64,000 nt of DNA from Siphonodentalium dalli (lineage: Eukaryota; Mollusca; Scaphopoda; Gadilida; Siphonodentaliidae). The notes below the pieces were generated by a model. It worked only from the letters and a program-made list of their open reading frames with translations, was not told the DNA's origin and made no database searches. Made by a program: the position numbers and the translations under genes. Below, in pieces: positions 23,984 to 34,965 of the stretch; within the stretch, counting starts at the first letter, position 1; each line of letters opens with the position of its first letter. The stretch is taken from contig CP136065.1 of NCBI GenBank assembly GCA_032622095.1, positions 218,032,151-218,096,150 on the forward strand. The letters are read 5' to 3'.

Positions 23984-24650
23984 GAACACTGCATTCTGTG
24001 ACTGAGATTCATCTTGATCAAACCTTTTAAAATGATTATATAATATGGATTATCTACCCTACACTGATTGGTAATTACATGTTGTTGTTGCTGGACATCA
24101 TAGTCAAGCACTTGTGATATACCAATGGAATGTTATATGCATCTATCCATGTTGAACAAGCCTTAAAAGTAGATGAAATTAATTAAATGGGTAATCATGG
24201 AGTACCAACGTAATTGAGATACATGAATATGTGTAAGTATCTGACTATGGTGTCTAGCAGCCCTTTATTATATGAGGAGATATTTATGGTAATGTTGATT
24301 TGAATCCTTATAATTTTCAGTATGTTATTTACATGTTAAAGATGTATTAAGGGATCCAGAAATTTAAGTCTCCAGTTTATAAAATAACAGATCTGTCTAT
24401 TATATGACAATCAGATATCGATTAAATGTAAAAAATATGCAGGCGTTCAACATGTTATTCAGCGGTATTACATTCAAATATATTCCTCGTCTGATAACTG
24501 AAAGTCTGGAACACTAAATACATCTTTAAATGTCCGTGAAATATTTTGAATCGCCGTGCTGTTTTCCCGCACCCACATTATGTATTAAATTCATGTTCCG
24601 TATTACCATGTATTATTGGTTATTGGAATAAAAGTATCAAACAATAAGCT

Positions 24651-25428
24651 CGCGATAAACTCTGATAGAAGTAACTATATGCTTATTCGCCCAGAAAGCA
24701 ATGACAAAAAATGGAATACCATAAAAATACTGTTAAATAACACTGAGTTAAAAAGAATTGGATACCATGGGCACGAATCTTCAACAAAATGCTTAGGCGT
24801 CCATATTGATGAAAACCTAACATTTAAAAAGCACATCTCATCTGTCTGCTCAAAATTGGCTCATACAATATGCCACATCAACAAAGTCAAAAACGTTTTC
24901 CCTAGTAGTGCACTAAAATCACTATAGTATGCACTTATCCAAAGTCATTTGGTTTACGGAATTAAAATATGGGGCCATGTTCCCGACGTTAAAAAAGTAT
25001 TCCTGCTACAAAAAAGAGCCATACGAACCGTGTGCAATAAAAAGTTTAGGAGTCACACAGAACCGCTGTTTAAAAAAGAAAATATTTTTAAATTATCTGA
25101 TCTTCACAAGGTCCACGCTACAATTTTTATATATGACTGGTATTATAATCTTCTACCTGGATCTTTTTTACAAATGTTTACTAAACACACAACTGGACCT
25201 GTCACCAGGAATAAACAGCCTCTATTCCTCAAGAAACCTAGAACGTCATTCAGTGAACACCTGCCATTTCACGCATTTCCCACCATATGGAACAACTTAG
25301 AAAATGACATAACATCTCAACAATGTAGACACATACTTAAAAAACGTATTACGAAAAGCATGATAACCCAGTACTCTGACAACGTCAAATGCAAAAACAA
25401 AGGATGTCCTGATTGCCCCAACAACTGA
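24651..25428 (+). pseudogene. CR1/L2-type LINE, 3' part (continuation of 16349-18754)
   Basis: The frame resumes at AINSDRSNYMLIRP, runs through TKCLGVHIDENLTFKKHI and ends at ALKSL with a TAG at 24925-24927. After a shift it continues YALIQSHLVYGIKIWG, LLQKRAIRTVCNKKF, FKLSDLHKVHATIFIY and ends KNKGCPDCPNN at 25428. These are the standard segments following the RT palm in CR1/L2-type LINEs. The position directly after the second CAATAAGCT shows this is the other half of the split element. One internal frame break remains. Confidence 0.9.
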
Positions 25429-25865
25429 TATTAAATCAATAATATTAGATTAAAGACATAATAAAAATGTATATGCACGTATAAGTGTGTGTATATGTAT
25501 GTATATATATACGTATGTATATGTGTATATGTGTATATGTATAGATATATATGTATATGTGCATGTATTATACTGGAAGATTATCCCTTAACCTCATCCA
25601 TTATTATACTGCTCGACAACCAGAATCAAAATTAATGATCATTCAATCACCTTCGTCGAGTAGTCACCCTTCTTACACAGTGTTGAAGCCAACACAATGC
25701 CCATCTATATATACCTGGTCCGTACACGGCTTATCATATAGCCATCTAATATTTGTTACACTCATTAAACAGGGGGTGGCAGGAAGACAGTCTATATTGG
25801 ACAAAGCCGTCCCCTCTCAATATACCATATAAAATTGTTATTGTTTATCTAGTTCTTTCTATGTT
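25429..25865 (+). other. Likely 3' region of the CR1/L2-type LINE
   Basis: It includes AATAAAA near 25460, a GTATAT-rich microsatellite (about 25480-25565), and 'ggggtggcaggaagac' (25772-25787), which is also present at 5961-5976 in another LINE-like 3' end. No coding function is supported for the open frame at 25551-25832. Confidence 0.45.
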
Positions 25866-26469
25866 ATGAAAGAGCCAAACATAACCAAACCAGACAATGA
25901 CAGAGGTGATCTGGGGCAAATATGTGAAATATTCCACAATAATAGAATAAAGAGAATCATTCAAAATAAAGCCCACACAAATGAAATGAGTCATGGCTAT
26001 CTGTCAGATGTTAAAAATTTAAATTCAGAAGCATGTCAATCGAAATCCCAAACTTGACTGAATCATTCGGTCATGGTACCAATAGTGTCCCACAAATTGA
26101 CAAATGTCTACCAATGTATCAATCAGAAGCTCAAAGTTTTGTTAATAGTTTCACAAACAAGAACTCTGACAAATTGCCATTTTATGACAGTTCAAATGAA
26201 AAGATCAGTCAATTTGCTGCTTAGCATGATGATACATCAAAATGTGATGAATGGATGTTCACTTTAAATTGGAGGAACAACCAGAGTCAATTAAAGTCTG
26301 AACCAGTTAGTTGATAACTGACTGGTATCCTCATTTCAGATTAAACCAAAAGTGAATGAAATTATGAGATCCATTCACATTAAACAAGTTATGAAGCCCA
26401 ATCTATTGTTTTCCATGCTATATTAAAACAGAAGAGATGAAATAATTTAGTATGGCTACCAGTTTACCA
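25866..26469. other. Unassigned sequence before the integrase relic
   Basis: Short frames at 25866-26057 and 26033-26224 (+) are polar and without recognised motif. They may be eroded retroelement coding sequence given the integrase block just downstream, but this is a guess. Confidence 0.3.
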
Positions 26470-26690
26470 TATTCAAGTATTCACAGATCAAGGGTCCTGT
26501 TTTGAAAGTAAATTGTTTACACCAATTTGTGAACTTTTCCAAATTAATCAGTCTCGCACAACAGCTTATCGTCCAAGTTGAAATGGTAAAATTGAACGCC
26601 AGAATCGTGTACTTATGAATGCCGTCCGATATAAGTGAATAAAAATCAAAAAGACTGGGACAAGTACGTTACAAAAGATGCTGGAGGATC
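26470..26690 (+). pseudogene. Retrotransposon integrase core fragment (Ty3/gypsy-like)
   Basis: Translation at about 26468-26640 gives VFTDQGSCFESKLFTPICEL, INQSRTTAYRPS, a stop, then NGKIERQNRVLMNAVRY. This matches the D...(N)G..ER.NR portion of retroviral-type integrases: the second catalytic Asp (TDQG), the TTAYRP motif and the third catalytic Glu (GKIER). It is cut by a stop in YRPS*NG and by further stops after NAVRY. No RT, protease, gag or LTR was recognised nearby, so it is a small relic. Confidence 0.75.
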
Positions 26691-28300
26691 TGTCAGAAAT
26701 GGCAATGGTCATCAGTCATCCAGACCCCAACCTACCCCTATTAAACAGACTATATACACTGGTATATGCAGTTAATAAATCAAATGATAAGACGGCATTT
26801 CCAAGGTCAACGTCATTTAACACCATTTATCTAAATACCATGGCGAAGATCTGTAAATCACAAGGCTGGAAGATTCCAAATTCCTTTAAAATAAATCCGA
26901 TTAACCACACATCCTGTCTAATTTTCTGGAGGTGCCATGCCGCAATCCTAAACATAATAACAAACCCAAACGAGGGCATGAGCGATAAAGAGGCCTCCGA
27001 ACAGTGTATTAGGAAATTTGTATAGGGCACCATGTCATGGCATACCCAGACATTTCATAACGAGCAGGGTTAAAGAGGTCAAAAATAACGCCGAACTCAG
27101 GGATAACATTAAGCGACTGATCACATCAGAAACGCCAGACACCATCCCTGAAGGAGCTATCGACCTTGATACTGCAGTTGCATTACTGTTACACCCGAGG
27201 AAGGTCAAAGAGCCGACAACATCCAAAATGGATAATGCAGCTCAACCCTACTCCAGGAAACCACAAAAGGCGCAGCTCGGGCAGCATGTCCATTGCCGCC
27301 ACCACCAACACCACACAAGGTGGCAGCTTGGGCATCATATCAATTGCCACCACCACCACCGCAAAAGGTGGCAGCTCGGCATCATGTCCATTACCACCAC
27401 CACCCGGGTTTACAGAAGGGTCGTCAAAATCCAATAGGGATAACGCAGCACAACAATTGATTTCATGGATACCGCCCCAAAGGTGACAGCTAAAACATCA
27501 TTCCCTTTGCCAATAATACCACAGGGTTCCACCAGTACACCCAGCTTTGTAGTGCCAACAGTAAAAGTTCAGCAACCGACACCAATCTGGATGTCATCTC
27601 TGATCCAACCTTTGATTCTGGGAGGGGTAGATACTCACTTCCGCCTCAACCGGTTGATGAAGCGCTTGCCCTACAAAGTGAACACTCCAGTCGAAGCAAT
27701 TTTAAGTGCAGAAAAGTTCATATTCCCCAACAACGCTGTACATGTGATTGGTGGGGTGGATGTAATGTGTTACCCATTACAGTACCATATTGTGGTCAAC
27801 AATGAACCCATGTGGAAAACTGCCATAGGATTTCACCCAAACAGTTCAAGCTGCTATCAAACCCGGCAATTAGAACTAAGTGGAACCAATTGATACACCA
27901 CCCAGCAACAGCAGCTGTGGGTGAAATAGGATTAGATCGATCAATGGAACTTGCTTCCGAAGATCGATATGGCCAAGACAAGCCATTTCAAACCATCCTC
28001 ATGGATGCAAGAACGATTGAAACACCAATCATATGTGACCTTCACCGCGCTCCACCTGTGTGAAAATGAGTGCTATTCAGATCAACATTTACACCTTCAT
28101 TCTTTCATGGGAAGTGCAGATATGGTCGAAGCATGGTTCCGAAATTTAACAATGCATACTTCGACATATCTGGGTCGTGTTTTTAATTCAACCTTTTACA
28201 AAAAGAAGGCATAATGTCAATTCCAATGAACCGCCTTCTATTGAAAACGGATGCACCATACACCAGGAAATGGGACATCCATACACATCTCCATCTTTAA
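26678..28300 (+). pseudogene. Broken gene with C-terminal TatD-type DNase domain
   Basis: Coding segments in shifting frames form a consistent order. First, an unrecognised 115-residue part (26678-27015) runs on as YRAPCHGIPRHFITSRVKEV and DTAVALLLHPRKV. Next comes a Gly/Ser/Pro-rich linker with three ~49-bp repeats. Then a TatD-like domain follows from about 27630: GVDTHFRLNRLMKRL, VIGGVDVMCYP, AIGFHP, AAVGEIGLDRS (27911-27943), LHLHSFMGSADMVEAWFRNF, and IPMNRLLLKTDAPY (28218-28260). TatD enzymes are metal-dependent nucleases. Here HFHLD has become HFRLN and ETDAP has become KTDAP, and at least three frame shifts occur, so it is dead. It lies directly after an integrase relic, suggesting the domain belonged to a mobile element. 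Confidence 0.7.
27263..27415 (+). repeat. Three ~49-bp repeats in the linker of the TatD-like gene
   Basis: 'ggtggcagctcgggcagcat' and variants recur at about 27269, 27319 and 27367, each followed by a CCACCACCA-type stretch. In frame they give Gly-Gly-Ser-Ser and Thr/Pro-rich peptides. Confidence 0.7.
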
Positions 28301-30408
28301 TAGGAGATAATGCTGCCTTTATCACCACCGATAAAGGCTGTTCGACCAGAGAAGCGCTTGCACGCACCAACACAAATGCAAAGCACTTCTATAAAATGAC
28401 TTGAAAAACCGAGTCAGAAGCCAGTGATGGGCCAGTAGGATCTGGTGTACTCAAGGTTTAAGTAATTTGTATACTGTAGGGTCTGGTACATTTAAGGTTT
28501 GAGATACCAAACCAGATTGTACATACTTTCAAAAGTTGTGAAACACCAAACCAAGCAGTATAATATGAAGTGGTATTTACGAGTGAAAGGCTTTAAATAC
28601 CCATGCCGGTATCTCTTAACATTCAAGTAAATGATAATTCAAAAAACAATAGTAACAGAGTAGTAGCCTGATTGTAGCACTGAAGAACCAAATTACTGGT
28701 TCAAGCTATGGTTGGAAAACTTGATAACCCTATTTTTGCGAGGTCAGGGTTTTTTACTCATATAGTCAGAGGCACTCCACCCATTTTGGTTTAGCAGGAC
28801 ATCTTGATTCTTTTCAAAATAAAACTGGGTGGTGTGTAGTGAATTTAGGAAATAGTATTTATTACCCGTGGTCGGATATAAACAATGAACCGCTGTCAAA
28901 GCGCGTCATCAATAAACATTGGGTGCGGTCCAACCAAACAACGAGATCGCAGCCAATCCCAGACAAGCAGCGGTTGGCGAGGATTCTGGGTACAAACTAA
29001 CTTGTCCAGTGAACCTAAAACAATCGACCACAATACATCTAAAATGATAATTCTAACGTGATACAAAATGATTCTGTATAAAATTATGTTATATAAAACG
29101 ATGTAAATCCTACCAAGTGTTCCTGATATACCAGTCAGTTAAGCATGATAATTTATTCCATGTATTCCTTGTAGTAATATAAATACCCCATCGAACTTTG
29201 CTACAAATACAACAATAGAATAGATGATGAGGAAAGCAAGAGGGCGAGAGACAAATAAGAGTTATTGTGAGAGTAGATACAGAGTGTTTGAGAGAGAGGG
29301 CACTGACAGAGAGAAATGGGATAGGGATATGGAAAAGATCATTATAGATTCCAATGGATGCAAGATAATAAACATAAGAATTTGTGCCAACCTTCAACCA
29401 TGGGTGAACAGTTCACGCGTTGTATGGAAATTCGTTAATATAAACTGATCACTTGGCTTGCATCAGGACATGGCTAGTAATGTCAATGTAGAAACTCAAA
29501 CGAATCATGTTGTACACTTACACATTGGCGGGCGTCCATTGTGAAAGTTCATTGAAGTTTCAGAAGCAAGTACTGTCAGTCTCAGATAAAAACAAAAGCC
29601 GGACAACAAAGGCATTGTTGATTACACCAAAGTAAAATGGTGTAATAGTCTTTCGTTTTCACAATAAATTGTGCCAATTGGAAAGATTGGTCGCTGACAT
29701 CATGTATCTTCGATGAGCCTTCAGTGACAAGAGCAGTCTATTCTATCCATATCGACACAAACAGTAGAAAAGCATACAGTTTAAGAAAATATTTATACAA
29801 TATTATCACAAGGTGATACAGATGGGGCATGCACCATCGTGTAGAATAGACCTGTATGTACCAAAGTTCCATTCCCCAAGTCGATAGCTCGAGCGGAAAC
29901 GACAACCCCTGACTTGCGACGGTTTCAATCCACTACCAAATTCCAAAACGGCACCGACCGCACCTCAACTAGCTGCCTGACCATGGAAAGGGACATAATA
30001 TCATGCAGCGAATATCCCTCTGCATCCATGGACAATCGGGCAAATCGCTTGTAGCGGGTGTGATTAAATTAACCCATACGCTGTTGTTGCATTAACTAGG
30101 AATATACGCAAAAACGCCGAAAATAACACCCGCCGAAAGCTATGGATCTTTAAAATAAACGAGATAATAAATTATTAATTTTTCAACGGAACAGTTGATA
30201 CCTCTATTTCGTGCTTGTGTCATGTCATGTAGATTTCCTTAATGATAAAGTACAATCTTAATTGTTTCTACGGACAATCTTATTTGTTTCTAATGACAAA
30301 TATCTGCACTAACATCGAAACGATTTTGCACGTACTGCGCTAGCGTATCCCCACCGTTGGGCGGTTAATTCCCTATTTGAATTATAACGATTCGCCACAG
30401 GAAACATG
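28301..30408. other. Intergenic, no gene seen
   Basis: No recognisable exon or RNA gene. Near 28428-28520 a 'taggatctggtgtactcaaggttt' / 'tagggtctggtacatttaaggttt' pair forms a short duplicate. A small patch at 29850-29935 ('gtaccaaagttccattccccaagtcgatagctcgag') resembles family-2 Helitron sequence. Confidence 0.4.
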
Positions 30409-32040
30409 AACACATTGCGTGTGGTGTCCACGCAGACAATGCATTGATATTAATTGACTGTGACGTCTTAGAAATGACGACGCCTGCGGAAAGCGATCTA
30501 TTTACAACCATGTATGTGGGAGTCGATAGGGGAGTACCTAAACCGCTTAATCAGCTGCTGATCAGCAGGTTACCACCTAAAATGTTGATCAGCAGATTTC
30601 CCGATATCAGTTTAACTCAATTATAACGAAGATAGTCGGTCGTGGGTTTTGTAAATGACACGTAATATAAGTGATATATCCCGCTACAGGAAAGGGGTAA
30701 CTTTTGGTCGCTAGGCATGCCCGTTTAGCAATACGGCGGCTGCAGTTCAGCAAATTCTCGCGAACGCAGCTTAACTCAATTATAACGAAGGCAGTAGAGT
30801 TTAGGTTGTGCAAATAAATTGTAATCGATGGGCCATAACCATATACAGGGAGAATACCATTTGACCGACCATCACCCAGTTCAACAGTGCAAAATCCCGT
30901 CCAGCAGTTGATATGGACCAGTTCAGCAGAATCTCCAAAATCCCAGTTTAACTGATTTTTAGACAGTCGGGTATATGCTATGCAAATAACTTGTTATCGA
31001 TGGGTTATCAACAAATACGTGGAGAGAACACAGTTTGACCGACGTCCACCCCAGTTCAACAGTTCAAAATCCCGTTCAGCACTTTACCGGGGACAGTTCA
31101 GCAGATTCCACCGAACGCAGTTTTGCCGATATTTAACGAAGATAGTTTGGTGTAAGTGATGCAAATGACTTGTAGTCGATGGGCCTTAACCAAATACACG
31201 GAGAAACGCCATTAGACCTACCTCCTCCCCGGTTCAACAGTTCAAAATCCCGTTCATCACTTTATCTGGAGCAGTTCAGCAGATTCTCCCAAACTCAGTT
31301 TAACTGATTTTTAATGAAGACGGTCGCGTAGGTGATGCAAATGACTTGTTAACGATGGGCCTTCAGCTCACCCGATCCTTACAATGTTATGAGCTACCAT
31401 GCAGGGGAAACCTGTTCAAATATTAGGCCGTATCACCGCTGTCAAGATCTGATCTGTGTAGCTTCAGGTAACTTTGTTTTTTATTTCAGATCCTGATATC
31501 AGTTGTATAACATTAACAAGTACAAATATAACAATCATGGTAAATCATCATGTAGTATGTGATATTAAGAACATATTCTAGGTAAAGTTTAATTGTGGTA
31601 TTTAGTAAAGGTGCACAAAAGCATATATAGTTATATGTCAGATGACATATTATCAAGCTAAATGCGCTCCGTACCAACTCTACGTGCGTGCTAGGTTTAT
31701 TTATCAGCCCCCCCCCCTCCGATACCCACACACCCTGCTATGTTTATTTACCCACCCCCATTCCGTACCCACACTCCCTGATGTGGCATAGGGCTGACAG
31801 ATTTTCCGAGTTCGCAATGTGAATTGCCACATGAAGCATAAACACATTGCGTGTGGTGTCCACGCAAGCAATGCATTGGTAATAATTGACTGTGATGTCT
31901 TAGAAATGACGACGCCTGCGGACAGAGATCTATTTACAGTACTGTGTGAGAGTCGATAGACGCATAGGCCCTTCAGCTCACCCGATCCTTACAATGTTAT
32001 GAGCTACCAGGGGAACATGTTTAAAACGTTAGCCTGTGCA
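30409..32040 (+). repeat. Degenerate 177-bp tandem array with flanking duplicates
   Basis: 'gttcagcaga(t)tc' recurs at about 30743, 30920, 31096 and 31273, spaced near 177 bp, with 'cgatgggcc', 'caaataacttgtt' and 'gttcaacagttcaaaatcccgt' at fixed offsets; a shorter related unit precedes them near 30585. The block is flanked by two copies of a ~110-bp segment ('aacacattgcgtgtggtgtc', 30409 and 31838) and two of 'ttcagctcacccgatccttac' (31366, 31971). It reads as a satellite-like array that was itself partly duplicated. Non-coding. Confidence 0.75.
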
Positions 32041-32363
32041 AGCGCTGACACGATCCGATATTTGTAGCTTGAGATACGGTCCCCAGTGCTAACAGTATTA
32101 GTTCAAAGAAAAATAGGGCGAAATTCTTGGAAAGGTTAATTTTCGATATTGACCAAGAAGTCTGTCCATTTTTAAACATGCTCGTTATTCCGTAAAAGTG
32201 AAGCTTCTTAAAGACACTTCCACCCCCGTACCCGCCTCCTCTGTACCCACTCATCCTGCTAGGCTTATATTAGATATTGTTCCAGAAATGTGTCTTTTTG
32301 TTGTGACCATATCTAGACTCGCCTGTTACTTCGTGAATAGTTGGTATTATTGCTGTTGTTTGT

Positions 32364-32854
32364 TTAACCCTTTCAGTGCCAGGGGCCGATCTCATCGGCC
32401 CTAATTTAGGGTCTGTAAAATCGGCCCTAAAAAAAATAATTAAAAAAAATAAAAAAGGTTGTTTTTTTTTTTGTTTTTTTGGGTTGAATATTTTTTGGGT
32501 ATGCTTAAGCATGCTATAGCGAATTTTAAAACAAACTGGATAAAACCTCAGGGGCATGTTATAACTCAAAACTATCACCAAATATTTATAGTAATAATTT
32601 TGATGCCCATGAAAAACGTAATATTCCCTGACACTCAACCTACAAAATACTGAAAGAGTTAAAGAATATAAGAAAAAATTATTAAAATTGTAAAAAATTG
32701 TAAAAAATAATAACAAATGATGAAAAATTGTTAGGCCAATGCATTCTCTTATATATGCGAGGCGACCTATGGTCGACTCGCATATATAAGAGAATGCATT
32801 GGCACAGGGTATATGGGTTGATACAAAAATCGGACCTGGCACTGAAAGGGTTAA
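32364..32854 (-). mobile_element. Hairpin MITE, long type (copy E4), complete
   Basis: TTAA at both edges (32364-32367 and 32851-32854), with inverted ends TTAACCCTTTCAGTGCCAGG and CCTGGCACTGAAAGGGTTAA. It holds one palindromic module (32733-32806), an AT-rich middle, and near the other end two short inverted pieces ('gggccgatctcatcggccc'). It is the complete partner of the truncated copy at 14614-15010. TTAA target duplication and CCCTTT ends fit a piggyBac-type MITE. The 190-codon minus-strand frame here is a repeat artefact. Confidence 0.85.
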
Positions 32855-32968
32855 AATGTTATAGGTCTGTTAAAGGCCCACTTAATTTTCGAACCCCCAG
32901 ATTACATTATATAAAATATATGCCATCTTATATACCATCGAACCCCCAGATTACATTACATAAAATAC

Positions 32969-33593
32969 TAGCAGATTAGCCCGCCACTGGCGGGATTGGT
33001 CCCATGGCTTTGGTCGATCAATTAATATTTGTTTTTCAAGGTAACCCCGTACAGGCACGCTGACAGCATGCTATCATTTGCGGGTACCCGTTTCAAGGTC
33101 ATGTTGGGTGGACAAAATAACCCGAAAAATATTCCACATCCCGAGTTGACCATACATAACAAATTTCACGTCGATGTCACCGCTGACGACCGATATATCG
33201 CCCAAGGTCATTTGTGGGTACCCGTTTCAAGGTGAAGGTCACCTATGGCGGACAAACTCACCCGACAAAAATCTCCCATGTCCCTTGGAAGCCCTAAGTA
33301 CGAAATTTCGTCTCGATATCCCCATTTTTCGAGATTGAGCGTATTTATACTCGTGTATATAAACGCTCTTTAACAACGACACCGCAGATACGAACGCTCT
33401 TTAATCATTAACCCACCAATCCCCATTACGGTGGCAGTTAAAGGGTGAAGGAGTGGTCGCACGGGCTCGCGAATGGTCCGAGTGCACTGCCTGTGGGTTT
33501 TTACCCTTACACAGCAAGTTTGGGTTCAATCGGACCAGCAGTTCTCGTGTCTATAGCGCACATATATACGGAAGTCTCAAAATATATAGTAGA
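32969..33593 (-). mobile_element. Non-autonomous Helitron, family 3
   Basis: Minus-strand 3' end: a perfect 6-bp stem CCCGCC-agt-GGCGGG, then CTAATCTG and CTAG, flanked by T. The 5' side ends TCTACTATATATTTTGAGAC, close to the Helitron 5' consensus TCTMTAYTA. The core contains 'caaggtcat...gtgggtacccgtttcaaggt' repeats. It joins the next Helitron directly at 33593/33594. Confidence 0.75.
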
Positions 33594-34159
33594 CTAGCCG
33601 ATGAGCCCGACGTTGTCCGGGCTATTCAAAAACCAAATTTCAAGTCGATAGCTCTACCCATCCCGACGTTGTCCGGGCTATTCAAAAACCAAAGTTCAAG
33701 TCGATAGCTCTACCCGTTTCCGAGATCTGGTATGCGCATGCGCGAAACTGGCGTCGCACGGGCTCGGCGACCCGATAAAATTCGTATCCGGGGCAAGATA
33801 CATTCACATACCAAATTTCAAGTCGATAGCTCCACCCGTTTCCGAGATCTCGTCTGCGCATGCGCGAAGCTGGCGTCGCACGGGCTCGGCGACCCGATAA
33901 GAATAGTATCCGGGCCAAGATACATTCACATAGCAAATTTCAAGTCGACAGCTCCACCCGTTTCCGATATCTCGTCTGCGCATGCGCGAAGCGGGCGCCG
34001 CACGGGCTCGCCAATACGACAACGTCCACCGCCTGGTCAAACTACACGCACGTACCAAGTTTCGTCCCGATCGGTCGAGAATCGTAGATTTGTATAAATG
34101 ACAGACAGACAAACATACAGACAGACAGACAAACAGAGGTCTTCAAAATGTATATGAGA
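33594..34159 (-). mobile_element. Helitron, family 2 (copy B)
   Basis: It starts (plus strand) CTAGCCGATGAGCCCGACGTTG directly after the previous element and ends in a CAGA microsatellite and TTCAAAATGTATATGAGA. The head is partly duplicated (33594-33660 and 33661-33715). The core has units of about 120 bp, as at 9355-9949. No Rep/helicase. Confidence 0.8.
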
Positions 34160-34773
34160 CTAGCCGATGAGCCCGACGTTGTCCGGGCTATTCAAAAACC
34201 AAATTTCAAGTCGATAGCTCCGCCCGTTTCCGAAATCTGGTCTGCGCATGCGCGAAGCTGGCGTCGCACGGGCTCGGCGACCAGATAAAATTCGTATCCG
34301 GGGCAAGATACATTCACATAGCAAATTTCAACTCGATAGCTCCACCCGTTTCGAGATCTCGTCTGCGCATGCGCGAAGCTGGCGTCGCATGGGCTCGGCG
34401 ACCCGATAAAATTCGTATCCGGGGCAAGATACATTCACATACCAAATTTCAAGTCGATAGCTCCACACGTTTCCGAGATCGTCTGCGCATGCGCGAAGCT
34501 GGCGTCGCACGGGCTCCGCGACCCGATAAAATCGTATCCGGGGCAAGATATATTCACATAGCAAATTTCAAGTCGATAGTTCCACCCGTTTCCGAGATCT
34601 CGTCTGCGCATGCGCTGCACGGGCGTCGCACGGGCTCGCCAATACGACAACGACCGTGTCCGTGGGATTTTACCCCTAGATAGGAAGTTTGGTCTCGATC
34701 GGTGGAGAATCGTAGATTTGTATAAATGACAGACAGACAAACAGATAGATTGTATCAAAATATATAAGAGAGA
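34160..34773 (-). mobile_element. Helitron, family 2 (copy C)
   Basis: The head CTAGCCGATGAGCCCGACG begins immediately after the tail of copy B. The core holds about four units with 'tctgcgcatgcgcgaagctg'. The tail has 'gacagacagacaaacagatagat' and TATCAAAATATATAAGAGAGA. It is a third end-to-end Helitron in a row. Confidence 0.8.
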
Positions 34774-34965
34774 TATGTAAATTAGATAGATTGTATCAAA
34801 ATATATAAGAGAGATATGTAAATTATCTACACACCATTACTGGTGTTTGTCAAAGTTTAGTGGGGTATATCAATACTCATTCACGATCATATCATTGAGG
34901 TCCGGAGGATGTGGGTTATCTCTCGAATACAGATTGTATCAAAATATATAGGAGAGAAGATATGC
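34774..34965. repeat. Duplicated Helitron 5'-end fragments
   Basis: 'gattgtatcaaaatatataagaga' occurs at the end of the previous Helitron and again at 34790-34813, with a third variant at 34930-34955 ('gattgtatcaaaatatatagga'). These look like extra copies of the terminal 40 bp of the element. Confidence 0.6.

Larger units (their letters stand above)
18755..24641 (+). mobile_element. L1/Tx1-type LINE, nearly full length, nested in another LINE
   Basis: The 9-bp target-site duplication CAATAAGCT lies at 18746-18754 and 24642-24650. Joining the host LINE across it restores WCCCNKL-AINSDRSNYML, a typical post-YADD segment, so both edges are well defined. Layout: 174-bp leader, ORF1 (18929-20362), ORF2 (20349-23747, with one in-frame stop), and an 894-bp 3' region with a (TA)n run. 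The 3' end has AATAAAAGTATCAAA and no long poly(A). ORF1 of the coiled-coil/RRM type plus AP endonuclease and RT place it in the L1/Tx1 group. Confidence 0.9.

Noticed and set aside
27189-27434. 81-codon minus-strand frame with Pro/Val-rich sequence
   Set aside because: Antisense of the repetitive linker in the TatD-like gene; sense-strand reading is better supported by flanking domains.
32270-32842. 190-codon minus-strand open frame
   Set aside because: It lies almost wholly inside the hairpin MITE and is repeated as a shorter frame in the copy at 14520-14942; it is a by-product of AT-rich repeat sequence.
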